Under the pieces are notes generated by a model. It saw only the letters and a list, made by a program, of their open reading frames with translations. It ran no database searches and was not told the DNA's origin. From the NCBI GenBank assembly GCA_030220185.1, contig JASPKZ010004199.1, positions 2,079,501-2,143,500 of the forward strand: a DNA stretch of 64,000 nt, given 5' to 3'. The translations under genes and the position numbers were made by a program. This DNA comes from Diploptera punctata. Lineage: Eukaryota > Arthropoda > Insecta > Blattodea > Blaberidae. Positions 1 through 11,004 of the stretch are shown piece by piece. Position 1 is the first letter of the stretch; each line of letters begins with the position of its first letter.

Positions 1-757
1 TAAAAATATCAACTCATCTGTTATTACTGAAGAGGCATTTCTAATGTGAATTTGTACTTAGAAGTGATTCTAAGCTAAACTAAACTGAATGCAAAATTAT
101 CGGGTGTAGCACATGACAAGAACTATCTCACCACTGATACAAACAACAGAGACAGCGTTTTCTTTTAGGCCTACGAATACAAGGGGTTGAAATGTAGAAT
201 GAGAGGTAGCTTTTCAATAAATAAGTAAAGCCCCGCCCCAACCTCCAGTGCGTGAAGTATACAAGTGTACACGACTTTAAAACAATATAATATAGACTAG
301 CGGTTGCCCAGCGGTCAAAATTCGACAATTCTTTACATTTTTAAGTTTGCCACAAACACGTCATTATGCATTAATTTTCGATTTATTTTAAAAATATAAA
401 CGATAGGAAATATGTGGTATAGCTTGGCTAAGTCATATTAGAAAAATTAATACAAGATTGATGATCGGGGCAAGAGGTACTATACCAGGATTCTTAGGTA
501 AATTTTGGAATTCCTTAAATTTGGACAGAGTGTATCTTTCTAAAATTGCCATCGCTGCCATTAGTGGATTAATTTCAATTTTAAGAAACCATATTTACAA
601 AATTCTACTTTATAGTATGTATACTTCAATTACAATTTGAATTTGTTTAATGTTTTTACAAAATGTATTTCATCAATTTAAAAAAAATTGTCTGTATCAC
701 TTTGTCCTTGAGGCAATCCTCTAATGAGGAAAGTTGTATATAATACACTAATACACT
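1..757. other. AT-rich DNA, nothing recognised
   Basis: Only short chance reading frames occur here. I see no protein motif, RNA gene, TIR or repeat with a partner elsewhere in the window. Confidence 0.5.
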
Positions 758-760
758 TAA

Positions 761-1293
761 ATTTGCATTTTGCTTATTATTATGTGTACGGGAATATATA
801 TCCCTTCTTCTTTGTCTCTCACTCCGGCCCGTAAATAATCTGTGTCGAGGCATAATGGAAGTAGGTGCGAAAATGTAAATATAAAAAAATATATAATGAA
901 ATTATTGAAACCAAGGTTAGACAGGATTTAATTTAAATTAAAATAATAAAATGCACTCACTTTGTTTAAACCACTAATAAAAAATACGCGAGAGTAAGTC
1001 AATTCACATTGCTGCTGTGTATACTATTTATACTCTAATTTTGCACTTGGCCTATTATCATGTGTACGGAAATATATATCCCTTCTTCTTTGTCACTCAC
1101 TCCGATCCGCCAATGTTCTATGTCTAAGCATAATGGAACTAGGTGCGAATATGTAAATATAAAAGAATGTAATGCAATTACTGAAACCAAGATTAGACAG
1201 GGTTTAATTTAAATTTAAATAATAAAATGTACTCACCTTTTTTAAACCACTTATAATAAATGCGCGAGAGTAAGTCAATTCACATTGCTGCTG
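761..1293. repeat. Tandem duplication, period about 278 bp
   Basis: Two adjacent diverged copies lie at about 761-1017 and 1038-1293. Shared landmarks are TGTGTACGGRAATATATATC (783 and 1061) and CACATTGCTGCTG at each end. Small substitutions and indels separate the copies, so the duplication is old. No coding capacity is apparent. Confidence 0.85.
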
Positions 1294-1297
1294 CACA

Positions 1298-1899
1298 ATT
1301 TTCTTTTTACAACAATGTACTTTCAGTATGAACATAAACAAATGAATGAGTATTACACATAAATCCCTTAGAGACAATTTATTTTAAATTAATTTATTTG
1401 TAACACATTATACATAGGCCTACATTTTATTTTTCTGCACACCTTCTCTATTCCTCCATGCGCGCAATGTGCTTAAAAAGGGGTACAAACTTTTTTCTTC
1501 ACGTATTAATATAAAGATTAAGTAAAAAAAATTAAAATGTATAGTAAACTTTAGATCTAGAGTAATTCTCTTATGACTTAATATACTTTGAACATATTTG
1601 TGTTTGATGTTGAATGACAATGCATTCCAAAATGGAGCAGCAACTAGTGTAAGTGCAATTAAGTTGATAGAGCGCTTCATGCGAATGCCTGTATTCTGGT
1701 GGAAAAGAAAAGTTTAATACGTATGAATTTATATACCCCTGGATATTTTTATATGGGACACGGTGACCTGTTGAAAAAAAAAAGTTCCGCCAGATGTACG
1801 GTGCGGGCCTGACCTTGCCTTTATATGGAACTAACATGTGTTACAGGCAAGGAGAAAAAAAAAGGCTTAGAAACGTCATCACATATAACTCTTTGAAAC
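1298..1899. other. AT-rich DNA, nothing recognised
   Basis: No supported feature. Minus-strand reading frames of 86-88 codons here show no domain or composition typical of a gene. Confidence 0.4.
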
Positions 1900-2112
1900 T
1901 CTAACTCACTGACATTATAGGATCTTTAGATTCATAACCGCGCGGATATAAGCTCTCCATACATCCCTATCCTCGGCTAATGTATTCCAATCATCTCCTG
2001 TATATCTACTTCCTCAAATCATTGCAAATGTAATTCTCCCAGCTCATTCTGTCTACCAACTGGCCGTTTTCCGTCTGGTTTTCCTACAAAAAATGCCCAG
2101 GCCCCTCTTTCC
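1900..2112 (-). mobile_element. LINE-A 3'-end fragment, degraded
   Basis: The minus strand matches the extreme 3' end of the LINE-A copy at 15,866-17,324, including the C-terminal coding stretch and the terminal GGTTC..AGTGCCAGTGAGT-like end. It is strongly diverged, and homology fades near 2,112. It is a 5'-truncated dead copy. Confidence 0.7.
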
Positions 2113-2447
2113 TGCTGGTCAGAAGTAATGTAGTCTAGAGGTAACGTCGTTGCATCTCAGGTAGCCTGCTTGGCTTTTATTTGAATTTGCTTGTTGAAGT
2201 TACTTAGGGCTTTTCTCAATTTTATGTCAAATGCTAGAAAAAAATTGTATCTGAGGTTACTAAAAAATCACATGCCTCATATTAATTATCGCCAATTATG
2301 TTCATATCCAATTAAGTAAAGGAAACAGAGCTATGTAGCTTACAACTATATATTCAGATCACCAATGCTCCTTCAAATATTCCCTCGCACGACAGTAAAT
2401 TAATATATCATAATTTTAGGAATATAGTAGATCATGGCACTTTAATA

Positions 2448-2614
2448 AGTGCTCATTAGGTGTGTAAGGACACCTTTCCCTCCTATTCAACCCTACGTCA
2501 GATAGGCTGATAAGTTAAGACACTGCTACTCACTTGTCAGTTGTGTTTGTTCATTGGGAGTGCACCTGATGCGGTTAGGAGGGAGGGGCCGTCTTTTCAC
2601 ACCTAGTGAGCACT
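2448..2614. mobile_element. Small TIR element (MITE), possibly hAT-like
   Basis: The left end AGTGCTCATTAGGTGTG and the reverse complement of the right end, AGTGCTCACTAGGTGTG, form about 17-bp terminal inverted repeats with one mismatch. Similarity continues through the CCTTTCCCTCC region. Flanks TTTAATA and TTTAACA resemble an imperfect 7-bp target duplication. The interior of about 130 bp has no coding capacity. Confidence 0.6.
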
Positions 2615-2982
2615 TTTAACAGGTCTGTTGTAGATGATCAAGAGAGAGTTCAAATGTTCAATTCATATGTAGAATATAAACCATTTTTCCAATGGGTTTA
2701 AGATTTCAATTTACCTTCATGTCTGGAGAAATATTGACAGAGAACTATTCTTGATTGAAGTTTAACAGCCAGTGCCAAAAACGAAGCTTGAACCACGGTC
2801 AAGGATTAGGAAGGATTTTCTGTGATTTTCAAAAAGAAATAAAATATTTTAAAGTTGTGATTGCGGATCAGACTTCATTTTCGCAATTGACTAAAATTGT
2901 CCGTTCATCATAGCGGATCTAGTGACACTGAGAGAGCACTACGATCAAGACACCTATGTCTCAGACCTAAAATAGTGATAAC

Positions 2983-4226
2983 TAGGGTCCGAATTTTGAT
3001 AAAATGACATCATTTTTTATGAGTTGTCGGAGAGGTTGCAGATTAATAATTAAGTGCATTGTGCAATAAATATGTTAGGTGTATGAGGTTTTTATAGGTC
3101 ATTAAAATTTATTTTTTCCACTTTTTTTCTTTACAAATTTTATTTGTTAGTATTTTAGGTCATTTATTTATTTTTCATACTTTTATACGTCAGTTTTTTA
3201 ATATAATCTATGGTTAAATATTCATTTTTTATGTATTTTTGCTATCTTGTTTTTGTGCTCAGGCAAGTCAGCGAGAAAGCACAGCGCGTTGCCTCAATAT
3301 AATGTGAAACCAGTGCTCTGCCTCCACGTGGATTGATTCGGGACTTCCCCTCCAATGCTGGAATCTGTCGGTTTGTAATATTTCCGTTTGTTTCACGAGA
3401 ATATCGTTCCTGTATGGATATGTTGATTTTCGTGCAGTGCAAAATGCCCAAAACAAAAAGCGTCTAGTGCTATCCGTTTAAGACAGTATATAACAGAATT
3501 CCGTGAACAAGTATTTTCTACTGAAGGGAGTGTATTATTTTGCAAGGAGTGCAAAATAAAAATCGCTGCAGATAAACGTTTCACAGTACAACATATCGGG
3601 CGCTACAAATATTTGCGGGCTCTTAAAATGTGAACAAAAAAAGGTCCCTCAATTACAGTTAAAACAAATTGTTTCCACATCAATTAACAAGTCATCTACA
3701 TTTTTTTAAAGAATTGTGTGAAGTGTTTGTCAGTGCAAATATTCAACTATAGAAAAACTAAACAGTTCTAAACTATGTGATTTCCTTAAACGCCATAGTC
3801 ATACTGTACTTGACGAATCAACATTGCGTAAGAACTATTTAATAAAATGTTATGAAGACACATTAAAGCATATAAAACCGTGTAAGCTGACAACGGCCGA
3901 TGACAATGCCAACTAAGGTACGTTTAGTTAATAACTTTTCATATTAGTTTAATAGAAATGAGATTGGCCTGGTGATAATGTTTTTAATTACTTTATATTA
4001 CTACTAAGAACAGGAATTACTTTATAATAGTTACCACAATCGGTAATAATCATTATTTCTCTTAGATCATTTCTAATTAATAAGATAATAATTATTAATT
4101 AGTTCTTATGAAATTTATAATTTTCATTAGGTCATTTTTTACACTTTTAGGTCATTTTAAAAGAATTTTAAGGGAATATTATAGGTATTTTTTAAACATT
4201 TTAAGATCATAAACATCCGGGCCCTA
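2983..4226 (+). mobile_element. hAT-type DNA transposon, non-autonomous, 1,244 bp
   Basis: A perfect 8-bp direct repeat GTGATAAC flanks the element at 2975-2982 and 4227-4234. It begins TAGGGTCCGAATTTTGAT, and the reverse complement of its end reads TAGGGCCCGGATGTTTATGA, so the ends are imperfect terminal inverted repeats. An 8-bp TSD is diagnostic of hAT elements. Repeated AGGTCATTTT words near both ends look like the subterminal repeats these transposases bind. The interior carries a broken N-terminal DNA-binding domain but no catalytic region, so the copy could only have moved in trans. Confidence 0.85.
3444..3916 (+). pseudogene. CGBP1/BED-like zinc-finger protein remnant inside the hAT element
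   Basis: ATG at 3444 opens MPKTKSV, followed by a stop. After a frame change the reading continues through REQVFSTEGSVLFCKECK and KRFTVQHI, the Cys-X2-Cys and His pattern of BED-type fingers in CGG-triplet-repeat-binding protein 1 (CGBP1)-like proteins of insects. Downstream, FKELCEVFVSANIQL and later DESTLRKNYLIKCYEDTL resemble the C-terminal part of the same family. At least two frame changes and internal stops separate these blocks. Family members occur both as host proteins and as hAT-derived proteins; inside hAT ends and next to a TSD, transposon origin is the simplest reading. Family assignment rests on recalled motif patterns. Confidence 0.6.
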
Positions 4227-4234
4227 GTGATAAC

Positions 4235-5599
4235 CTACAGAAAACTTACGATGTGACATTTATTATTGACGTCAACAGAGGAAAAACAAGGAATGTCACA
4301 AAATGACTAAACTGGAGGTAATCCTGACTTTTGAGCAAATGATATGGATCTTTCAATAAATTGGCAGTGATGTTCACTGTCTCGTGAAAATACGCTTCAA
4401 GTTTTGTTGTGCTTTACATTTTCATTGTGAAAATATTAATCTTTAATTATTAATTTATTATTTACGAATTTATGAGGATTGTTAAAATATTAAAATTAAG
4501 TTTTCTCAATTCTTTATTTTCATCCTTTCCTTCTTATTATCCTCTCCATTTATAGATACTTTTACATGCCCCACGTCAATCGAGCCTTAGAGGAATATGT
4601 AACCTTTGCCGACCAGCCTGATCTTAGTTTTTCCTGATTTTTGCTCAATCAAGACAATTTTATTATAGAGATCACTTTCATCTAATCACCATTTTATGTC
4701 GTTTAAATTAAATCCGTAATCGTGTTCAGAAAATACAAAACAAATGCCATAACAGAAACATAGCATAATGAGCATTTAAATATCCTAGATGCAATATAAC
4801 CTTAGATTTTAAAGCCTCTATTATAAACAATGTTTAATACTAAATTTATCACTTCTCACTGAATGACAAATTAAATGTGAAGAGAAAAAAATATGCCTAT
4901 CAGGATTTGAACCCAATATCTCACCAGACATATTGGGTTCAAATCCCGATTTTTCTCTTCAAATTTGGTATATTGTAAACAATAACAAATAATCTGAGGA
5001 GCAATAGTTATTATCCAAGTGACTTTCACCCACAATCCCATATATTGTATTGCTTAGGAGAATGAATTTGAGGGAGATCATGTGGTTTCAGATTACTATA
5101 TTAAACAGACTACTTTCATTTATATATATTTTTTATTTGTATCTTAAGGTGAGAAAGTAGGCCCTATCCCATCAATGTTAAAACAAGGGAATTTGAGACC
5201 CATTATTTCAGGAACTACTAGATGGATTGTAATGAAAATTTTACAGCATATTAAATGAGGCTTGTAAAGACCACTGAACCTCAGTCAAACTTGTATCTAA
5301 ATATTGATGTCCTATATAATTTTTTGCCACTAGTATTTTTTATTTAAAAAGATACTTCTAAAAAATCATAAGTGAGGATCTGTACAAGAGATTATCAAGA
5401 TTGTGGTTCCACAGCTTTAGTTTAACTAGATTTACCGCCTGTAAAAATTTCATGTAAATGTCTCTAATAGTTCCTAAGATAATGGGGCAAATGTTCGAAA
5501 ATTTTCACTTTCGAGAAAACAAGGTTTAAAGTATAATATATTACAAAAAAATTATTAAAGTTTTTTTTTATAATTTTTTTAATAATTTTTTTTTAAAAA
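4235..5599. other. AT-rich DNA with one small fold-back, otherwise nothing recognised
   Basis: Apart from the inverted repeat at 4,879-4,961, I see no motif. The last 80 bases (5,520-5,600) are runs of A and T that include an extra upstream ATTATTAAAG word. Confidence 0.5.
4879..4961. repeat. Inverted repeat of two B-box-like sequences
   Basis: GGATTTGAACCCAATAT (4903-4919) and ATATTGGGTTCAAATCC (4930-4946) are perfect 17-bp inverted arms around a 10-nt spacer. Weaker symmetry (AAGAGAAAAA/TTTTTCTCTT) extends outwards. GGTTCAAATCC fits the polymerase III B-box consensus, so two tRNA-like ends face each other. Confidence 0.75.
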
Positions 5600-7011
5600 A
5601 TTATTAAAGTATGCATTGCAATACAGAAGATTCCTGATGAATGGAAAATAAGCTACATAGTACCAATATACAAGAAGGGCGATAGAAGAGACGCAAAAAA
5701 CTACAGAGGACTAAGTATAAATAACACATTATATGGAATATTTACGAAGTTATTAAAAACAAAGTTACAAAAAGATGTTAAAGACAAATTAGGAGAAGAT
5801 CAAAATGGATTCAGACCAGGAAGGTCATGTGTGGACAATATATTTGCAATACAACAGTTAATTGAAAAACGGACTGCAGTTGGAGAAGAAACCCATTTGA
5901 CATTGATAGATTTAGAGAAAAGCTTATGACTCAATTCCGAGGAACAAATTATGGGAAGTATTGGAGAAATACAATATTGACAGAAACCTAATAGAAATTA
6001 TTAAACAAACCTATAAAGATAACTCCGCTTATGTTAAAATGGGAAATATAATGTCTAATCCTATAAACACCTCAAAGGGATTGAAACAAGGGTGCAGTCT
6101 ATCACCAATTTTATTTAATATTTATGTAGAATTTATATTAACGAAATGGAAACAAAGCTGCAAAGGTATGGGGATCCCAATAGGCAATAGATTTTGCTGA
6201 CATTACAATTTGCCGATGATCAACTGGTTTTAGCGCAAGACAATTTTGATATGGAATTCATGATAAAAAGGTTGAAAAGCACATATGAATCATGGGGTCT
6301 CACAGTAAATTTACAAAAAACAGAATATCTGGCAATAAACAGCAATGAAATAGAAAACTTAGTATTGGAAGATGGAATCCAAATAAAGCAAGTGAAACAA
6401 ACTAAATATTTGGGAATGATTATGGATAACATCGAAGGTATAGGCAAAGAGAACATAAAACATAGAATTGAATTGAGTAGCAAAATAATATCATCATTAA
6501 ATTCCATATGGTGGGATAAGCATATTTGGAAAGACACAAAAAAATATATTGGTAAAACATTGGTGGAATCTGTCGCAATGTACGGAAGTGAGGTATGGAC
6601 AATCAATAAGTACTACAAGAATAGACTAATAGCTCTAGAAATGGATTATTTACGAAGAAGTGCCAGAAAGTCTAAATTAGAACGTGTCACAAATAAGGAA
6701 ATTAGAAACAAAATGGAAGCAGAAGAAAGCATAATTGAAAGAATTGAGGAAAAGGAATTAAAGTGGTTAGGACATGTTTTAAGAATGGAAGATGAGCGAT
6801 GGCCGAAGCAACTATATGAATGGCATCCTAACAGAAAGAAGAAAAGAGGAAGACCAAGGTTAACATGGAAGGAAAACATGAAGACAGTAATGCAAGCTAG
6901 AGGGCTAAGCATCGAAGATGCCCAAGACCGTAGACTTTGGAGGTTTGGCACAGGAAGACGGCAGCAGCTGTAAAAACCTGAAGATAGATAGATAGATAGA
7001 TTATTAAAGTA
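5600..7011 (+). mobile_element. LINE-D insertion, 5'-truncated, with 12-bp TSD
   Basis: ATTATTAAAGTA occurs at 5600-5611 and 7000-7011 and bounds the element (5612-6999). The 3' end is a (GATA)n tail directly before the second copy. The 5' end starts in mid reading frame, the usual result of target-primed reverse transcription. The insertion target is itself A/T-run sequence. Confidence 0.9.
5612..6973 (+). pseudogene. LINE-D reverse transcriptase, truncated and frameshifted
   Basis: The reading frame is open from the first base. It covers the RT palm and fingers (IPDEWK, PIYKKGDRRDAKNYRG, QNGFRPGRSC, LIDLEK), then LKQGCSLSPILFN, the catalytic FADD box (FADDQLV, near 6210), and the usual C-terminal block KWLGHVLRM ... 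KKRGRPRLTW. The upstream endonuclease is missing. An extra A in the run at 5917-5921 breaks DLEKAYDS. A second frame change lies at about 6191-6195, just before the FADD box. It is related to, but distinct from, the RTE-like LINE-B copy at 41.4-44.2 kb. It cannot make an active enzyme. Confidence 0.9.
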
Positions 7012-7139
7012 CTTATAATTGGCGTTCAGAAAAAATCATATATAGAAATGTTCAGGAAAGAACAGACTATTCAATTATGAAAAAAACAAAATTTGATTTT
7101 TTTCAAATTTTGGCCTACTGTCTTACCTTCAGTTATGTT

Positions 7140-7640
7140 TCCGTGCTGTGGAACAGAAACATTCTGAACAAAACTAAAAAACTTATTTATACTTCATTGG
7201 TAGAGAATATTTTATTATATGGTGCGGTAACATGGACATTAAACAGAGAGCAAGCACATAAACTATTGCTGACAAAGATGAGTTATGGAGAAGGGCTTAT
7301 AGAAATTCAAGAAGAGACAAAAGTAAAAATACTAAAATCAAAGAAATAATGGATGTTGAAAAAGATGTTCTACAAGTTATTAAAGAAAGAAGACTGAAAT
7401 GGTTTAGCCACGTAAAGAGGATGTCAGATGACAGGATGCCTAAGATTATATTAAATTTTGAAGCAGAGGGCGAAGGAATAAAGGAGAGACCAAAAGAACA
7501 GTGGATTCAAGGAGTGCATAGGAGTTTGGTGTCGAGAGGATTAAAGAGTGTGATGCAGAGAATAGGGATTTATGGAGGAGTAAAATTTACAATGAGTTGT
7601 AGGGAAAATACTGTATTGTAGAGAAATTCCTAATAAAAAA
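7140..7640 (+). pseudogene. LINE-E reverse transcriptase C-terminal remnant
   Basis: Two consecutive frames, broken at about 7349, read YTSLVENILLYGAVTWTL and then RRLKWFSHVKRMSDDRMPKI, the post-polymerase thumb and tail typical of these arthropod LINEs. The second block aligns with the LINE-E end at 20,134-20,373. No TSD or clear tail was found. The copy is 5'-truncated. Confidence 0.75.
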
Positions 7641-8224
7641 GAGAAAAAAGTTGTATTATTGAATTATTATAATAAAAGTAATGAGATTGGAGCAGAACCG
7701 GACGGAAATGGAAGAATTGCTTGCCGTATTGATTTCCATTAAGATCATTCCCACAGGAAGGAAACACCATCTTCTCATGTTTCTTCTTTTGTCATGATGC
7801 CTTCAAATGGTTTTCTTATTATATCGGCAAAATGCTCTGCCACGGGGGTGTAAATATTTTTTCTTGTTTATAGACGATTTAACATCTAAGGAGATATCGC
7901 ATATAGAATTGTTTGTTATATCCAGCATGCCTATTATTATTTGTCTTACATGTATTTCCTATTCTAGTTCGCTGATATAATTTTAATGATATTTTAAATT
8001 ATGATTATTGATACGAGTTCCAGTAATTGAGTTATAAACTAGCATCTGTCTAGAAGACTGAGAAAAAAAAAGAAGTTGGTTTGATCCGTAATTTGAACTT
8101 GTGACCTCCCGAACACAAATGCTTCTTCTTCGATTACGTCCTCTGGCTGTGTATTATTATCAGGAGAAGCACCATTGAAAAACATACCAATATACAAGCT
8201 GTCAAGTGGCTTTTAACGTTTCAG
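7641..8224. other. No confident feature
   Basis: Around 8,060-8,160 the minus strand has a weak B-box-like AGTTCAAATTA in a tRNA-like setting, possibly a decayed SINE head. Nothing else stands out. Confidence 0.3.
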
Positions 8225-8552
8225 GGAATGTAAAATCCATGGAGCGATAACCCTAGAAGGTCCTTTCCCTATCAGTCGGCTGCTGGCCTCACATGGGTTA
8301 ATCACGGAAGTGGACGATCATCCAAAAAGTACAGGGGTGGCATGTGGTCAGCATGTCGAGGCTTCCATCCGTTATAGGCCTATTTTGTTTTTTTTTAAGT
8401 CTGGAGCCCGTAATTGTTGTAGTTGCCCAAATTCATTAAAATGCTGAATGGGGACATTCCCACACTGGCCAAAATGCATGACAAAAAATTTGAACCAGCT
8501 CATGTCCCACATCTCTGCACAAAGACATGATACCCTAAACGCTCGGCTGTCT
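8225..8552 (-). mobile_element. SINE-beta, diverged full-length copy
   Basis: The minus strand aligns along its length with the SINE at 35,511-35,855: a tRNA-like head (GCCGAGCGTTTAGGG, then GAGCTGGTTC), the body phrase TTTGGCCAGTGTGGGA, the block ACATGCTGACCACATGCCAC, and the GGCCAGCAGCCGACTG end. Substitutions are frequent. An insertion-like TTTTTTTTT tract lies near 8,385. Confidence 0.75.
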
Positions 8553-9934
8553 CGTGGGATTTTCAGAGATAATAGATGAAAAACTCTAGCAGATGCACAT
8601 TTTTGTTAGATGGCCTTGAAAGTTATAAATCCACTTCTGTCAGAACAATATTATCAGTCTGTAACATCCAGGAATCGATTGTTCGTTCAATGAAAAGGAA
8701 GACAGTTCAGTATATCACATCATCATGTTTACATGACTTTTAGGTAACAGGAGTCCAAATACAAATTCTTAACAATACATAGCGATGAAATGACGTGTTA
8801 AATGTTAGTCTTACACTGTAAAACAGATGTTTCTATGACATCTCTAAATCGTCATAAAATACGTTTTTAACATCATGGAAGTCTAGAGACGTATCCTTTA
8901 AGATTTCCTCGCCATTCAGGCAATCCAAGTTCGAATCCTGGTGGGGTAAAGATTTTACATGTCCACCTTGAGAATAGGCTTGTGTTCTGCCTTTGTGTCA
9001 AAAAAGGTAATAAATGAAAAACTGAAAGGGGAAAAAAACGTAAAAAATAAAAAGAGCGAACCTAGTTGCAAGCGTAAACAAACATTTTGACACAATATTT
9101 AATTGAGATAATTGTATGGAGTTTGAGTTAGTGGTTTAAATACATTTGTATGAAATTGATTGTAGTTAGGCCTACTAAGTGTGTTGGTTGTGTTAATAAC
9201 ATGGAAATGCTTTGTCAGCTGAAGCGCTACTAACACATTAACGCTTACTGAGCCGTGTACAAAGCCATTAGTATACATTGTCTTCGTGCGTTTGTCAGTG
9301 TGAAGTCAGCTTGCTCGCTGTATTTTTTCTGTTCATCTTTACAAATAGGCTTGTCAATTTAACTAATGTAACATAAAACATAGGGTAGGTTTGTACATAA
9401 CCAGGTATTTACTTAAGCAACTTAAGACATTTTTAATGCAATTTATCCCATTACCAAGTGATATTTGTAACATTTATTCCCAGAAAATTACCATCGTGAA
9501 GGTATGTTAATGCAATGTGAATTTTACGAGTGGAAATATGTTTTTACGTTGTAACCGTCGGCCATTTTGAATTTACATAGAAGAGGTATTTTTTTTATAT
9601 ATTTAAACTCATTTATGTAACGAACCTAAAAGCAAACCTAACCTAATTCGATTACTCTAACCTGGGGAATCCCATGAAACGTCTTTTTTACGCGATTAAA
9701 TATGTATATTTGTTTGTGTTTTACGCGGTTAAATTCGGACATAAATCAGTTATTATCGACGGAGATGCTGTGTTATCGACAGAGCCGTGGGTTTATCGCT
9801 AGTTATTAGTTTAGGTATCGCTGGTTCATAGAATAACTGTTGTAACCAGAGTGGTCATAACAGGAAACAGTCCACTTTCTTTCCATATTTACGAGTAAAA
9901 TGAGTTAAAGATACTTAAATTCCGGGGCTAAATA
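8553..9934. other. Mostly unassigned, possible SINE head fragment near 8,900-9,020
   Basis: CAAGTTCGAATCCTGGTGGG near 8,930 resembles a tRNA T-arm with B box, but no A box or partner copy is clear. The remainder, including the 9,100-9,900 region, shows no recognisable feature. Confidence 0.35.
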
Positions 9935-10083
9935 TTTTAATATCCATCCATAGTAATTCTGCCTGAGGGCAGGTCTTTCACTGCAATCATAGCATTATCA
10001 TGCTACGCTTTGCAGCTTTACTAGGGAATTGTAGGTGTGGTAGCTTTCCGTTGCTTTCCACACTGGTGAAGGATGACGATGAC

Positions 10084-10785
10084 TATTTAACTCATGCCCC
10101 AAATGGGATTCAATGGCCAATCACGTTTCAATGATTTCTGTTTTACAACCAATCAGAGTCGTGTTACACGAAATATTTATCAGTGTTATAATTACCACAT
10201 TAAAGAAAGCTCCTCCTTTTTAATATTCTGAACAGGTCTGACCATTATTTTGCAGTGACTGAGCCTGCGAGAAATACGGCTACCAGATTGTATATATAGT
10301 GCATGAATGTCAACACATGCCACATGCGGGAATTAATACAAAAACATTTGTAGCAATTGGTTATACCACCAAAAAAAGAAACCACTGTTTGCACTTTCTT
10401 AAATGTATTTTTTCCCAGGTAACAATCCAGAAAAATATAATTGTCATATTTACATCATACGACATCAGAAATGAATTAATATACAGTTTGATGTGTTTCA
10501 TTTTTTCTACACTAGAGAGCATTCTTACAATATTGCGTTCCTTTGGCAATAAATAGTATGATCTGGTTGCAGTGATAAAAGAAGCAGATGAAGCGTACCT
10601 ATCGTTTCTCAATTGTTTTCAAACATCGCCGTTTACATTAAATATATAAATATTTTAAAATAACTATAGTTAAATAATGATTTGTGAGTAAACAGCTTAA
10701 TTTTATTCGTTAAATAGTCCTAACAAGTGCCACTCTTGATTTCCAAATTCTCTAGATAAATTGGAAATCACTCGTGGCATTACTT
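10084..10785 (+). mobile_element. Unclassified element 'U', copy 1 (702 bp)
   Basis: This sequence is present a second time, in reverse, at 45,620-46,375. Shared landmarks in order are CATGCYCCAAATGGGA, two CCAATCA boxes, TTAAAGAAAGCTCC, CATTATTTTGCAGTGACTGA, TACGGCTACCAGATT with a TATATATA box, an AC-rich body, ATTGCGTTCCTTTGGCAATA, and a terminal stem-loop. It sits inside a SINE between ATGAC (10079-10083) and ATGAT (10786-10790). An 85-codon frame (10,299-10,556) follows the TATA-like box but is not obviously conserved in copy 2. No transposase or RT is visible. Confidence 0.75.
10725..10785. repeat. Terminal stem-loop of element U
   Basis: GTGCCACTCTTGATTTCCAAATT pairs imperfectly with AATTGGAAATCACTCGTGGCA a few bases later. 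In copy 2 the same arms are separated by a longer, itself partly palindromic, loop (45,640-45,700). The fold lies about 8 bases from the element end. Confidence 0.7.
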
Positions 10786-11004
10786 ATGATAATGATGATA
10801 ATAAGAATAATGATGATGATGGCCATATGATTTCGGGGACCGTTTTGGCCTTAAAATTTTCCTAACATTTGTCTTATAGGTGAGGAAAACCCCCGATAAA
10901 AACCTCTCCCAGAAAAACTGTCCCGACCGGGGATCGAACCCGGGCCCGCTGCGTGACAAGGCAGCACGCTACCTCGAGACCACAGCGGTGGACTCTTTTA
11001 ATAT

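Larger units (their letters stand above)
9944..10995 (-). mobile_element. SINE-alpha split by element U
   Basis: The two halves (9,944-10,083, the SINE 3' part; 10,786-10,995, the tRNA-like head and body) lie on the minus strand and together match the complete SINE at 48,875-49,224. The whole is flanked by the direct repeat TTTTAATAT at 9935-9943 and 10996-11004. The outer TSD shows that the SINE landed first. The 0.7-kb interior (10,084-10,785) entered its (ATG)n-rich middle later. Confidence 0.85.

Noticed and set aside
3242..3584. Overlapping minus-strand frames of 62-69 codons
   Set aside because: Antisense to the CGBP1-like remnant and its upstream leader inside the hAT element.
10084..10785. 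Helitron
   Set aside because: A terminal hairpin is present, but there is no TC start or CTRR end, and short direct repeats flank both copies.
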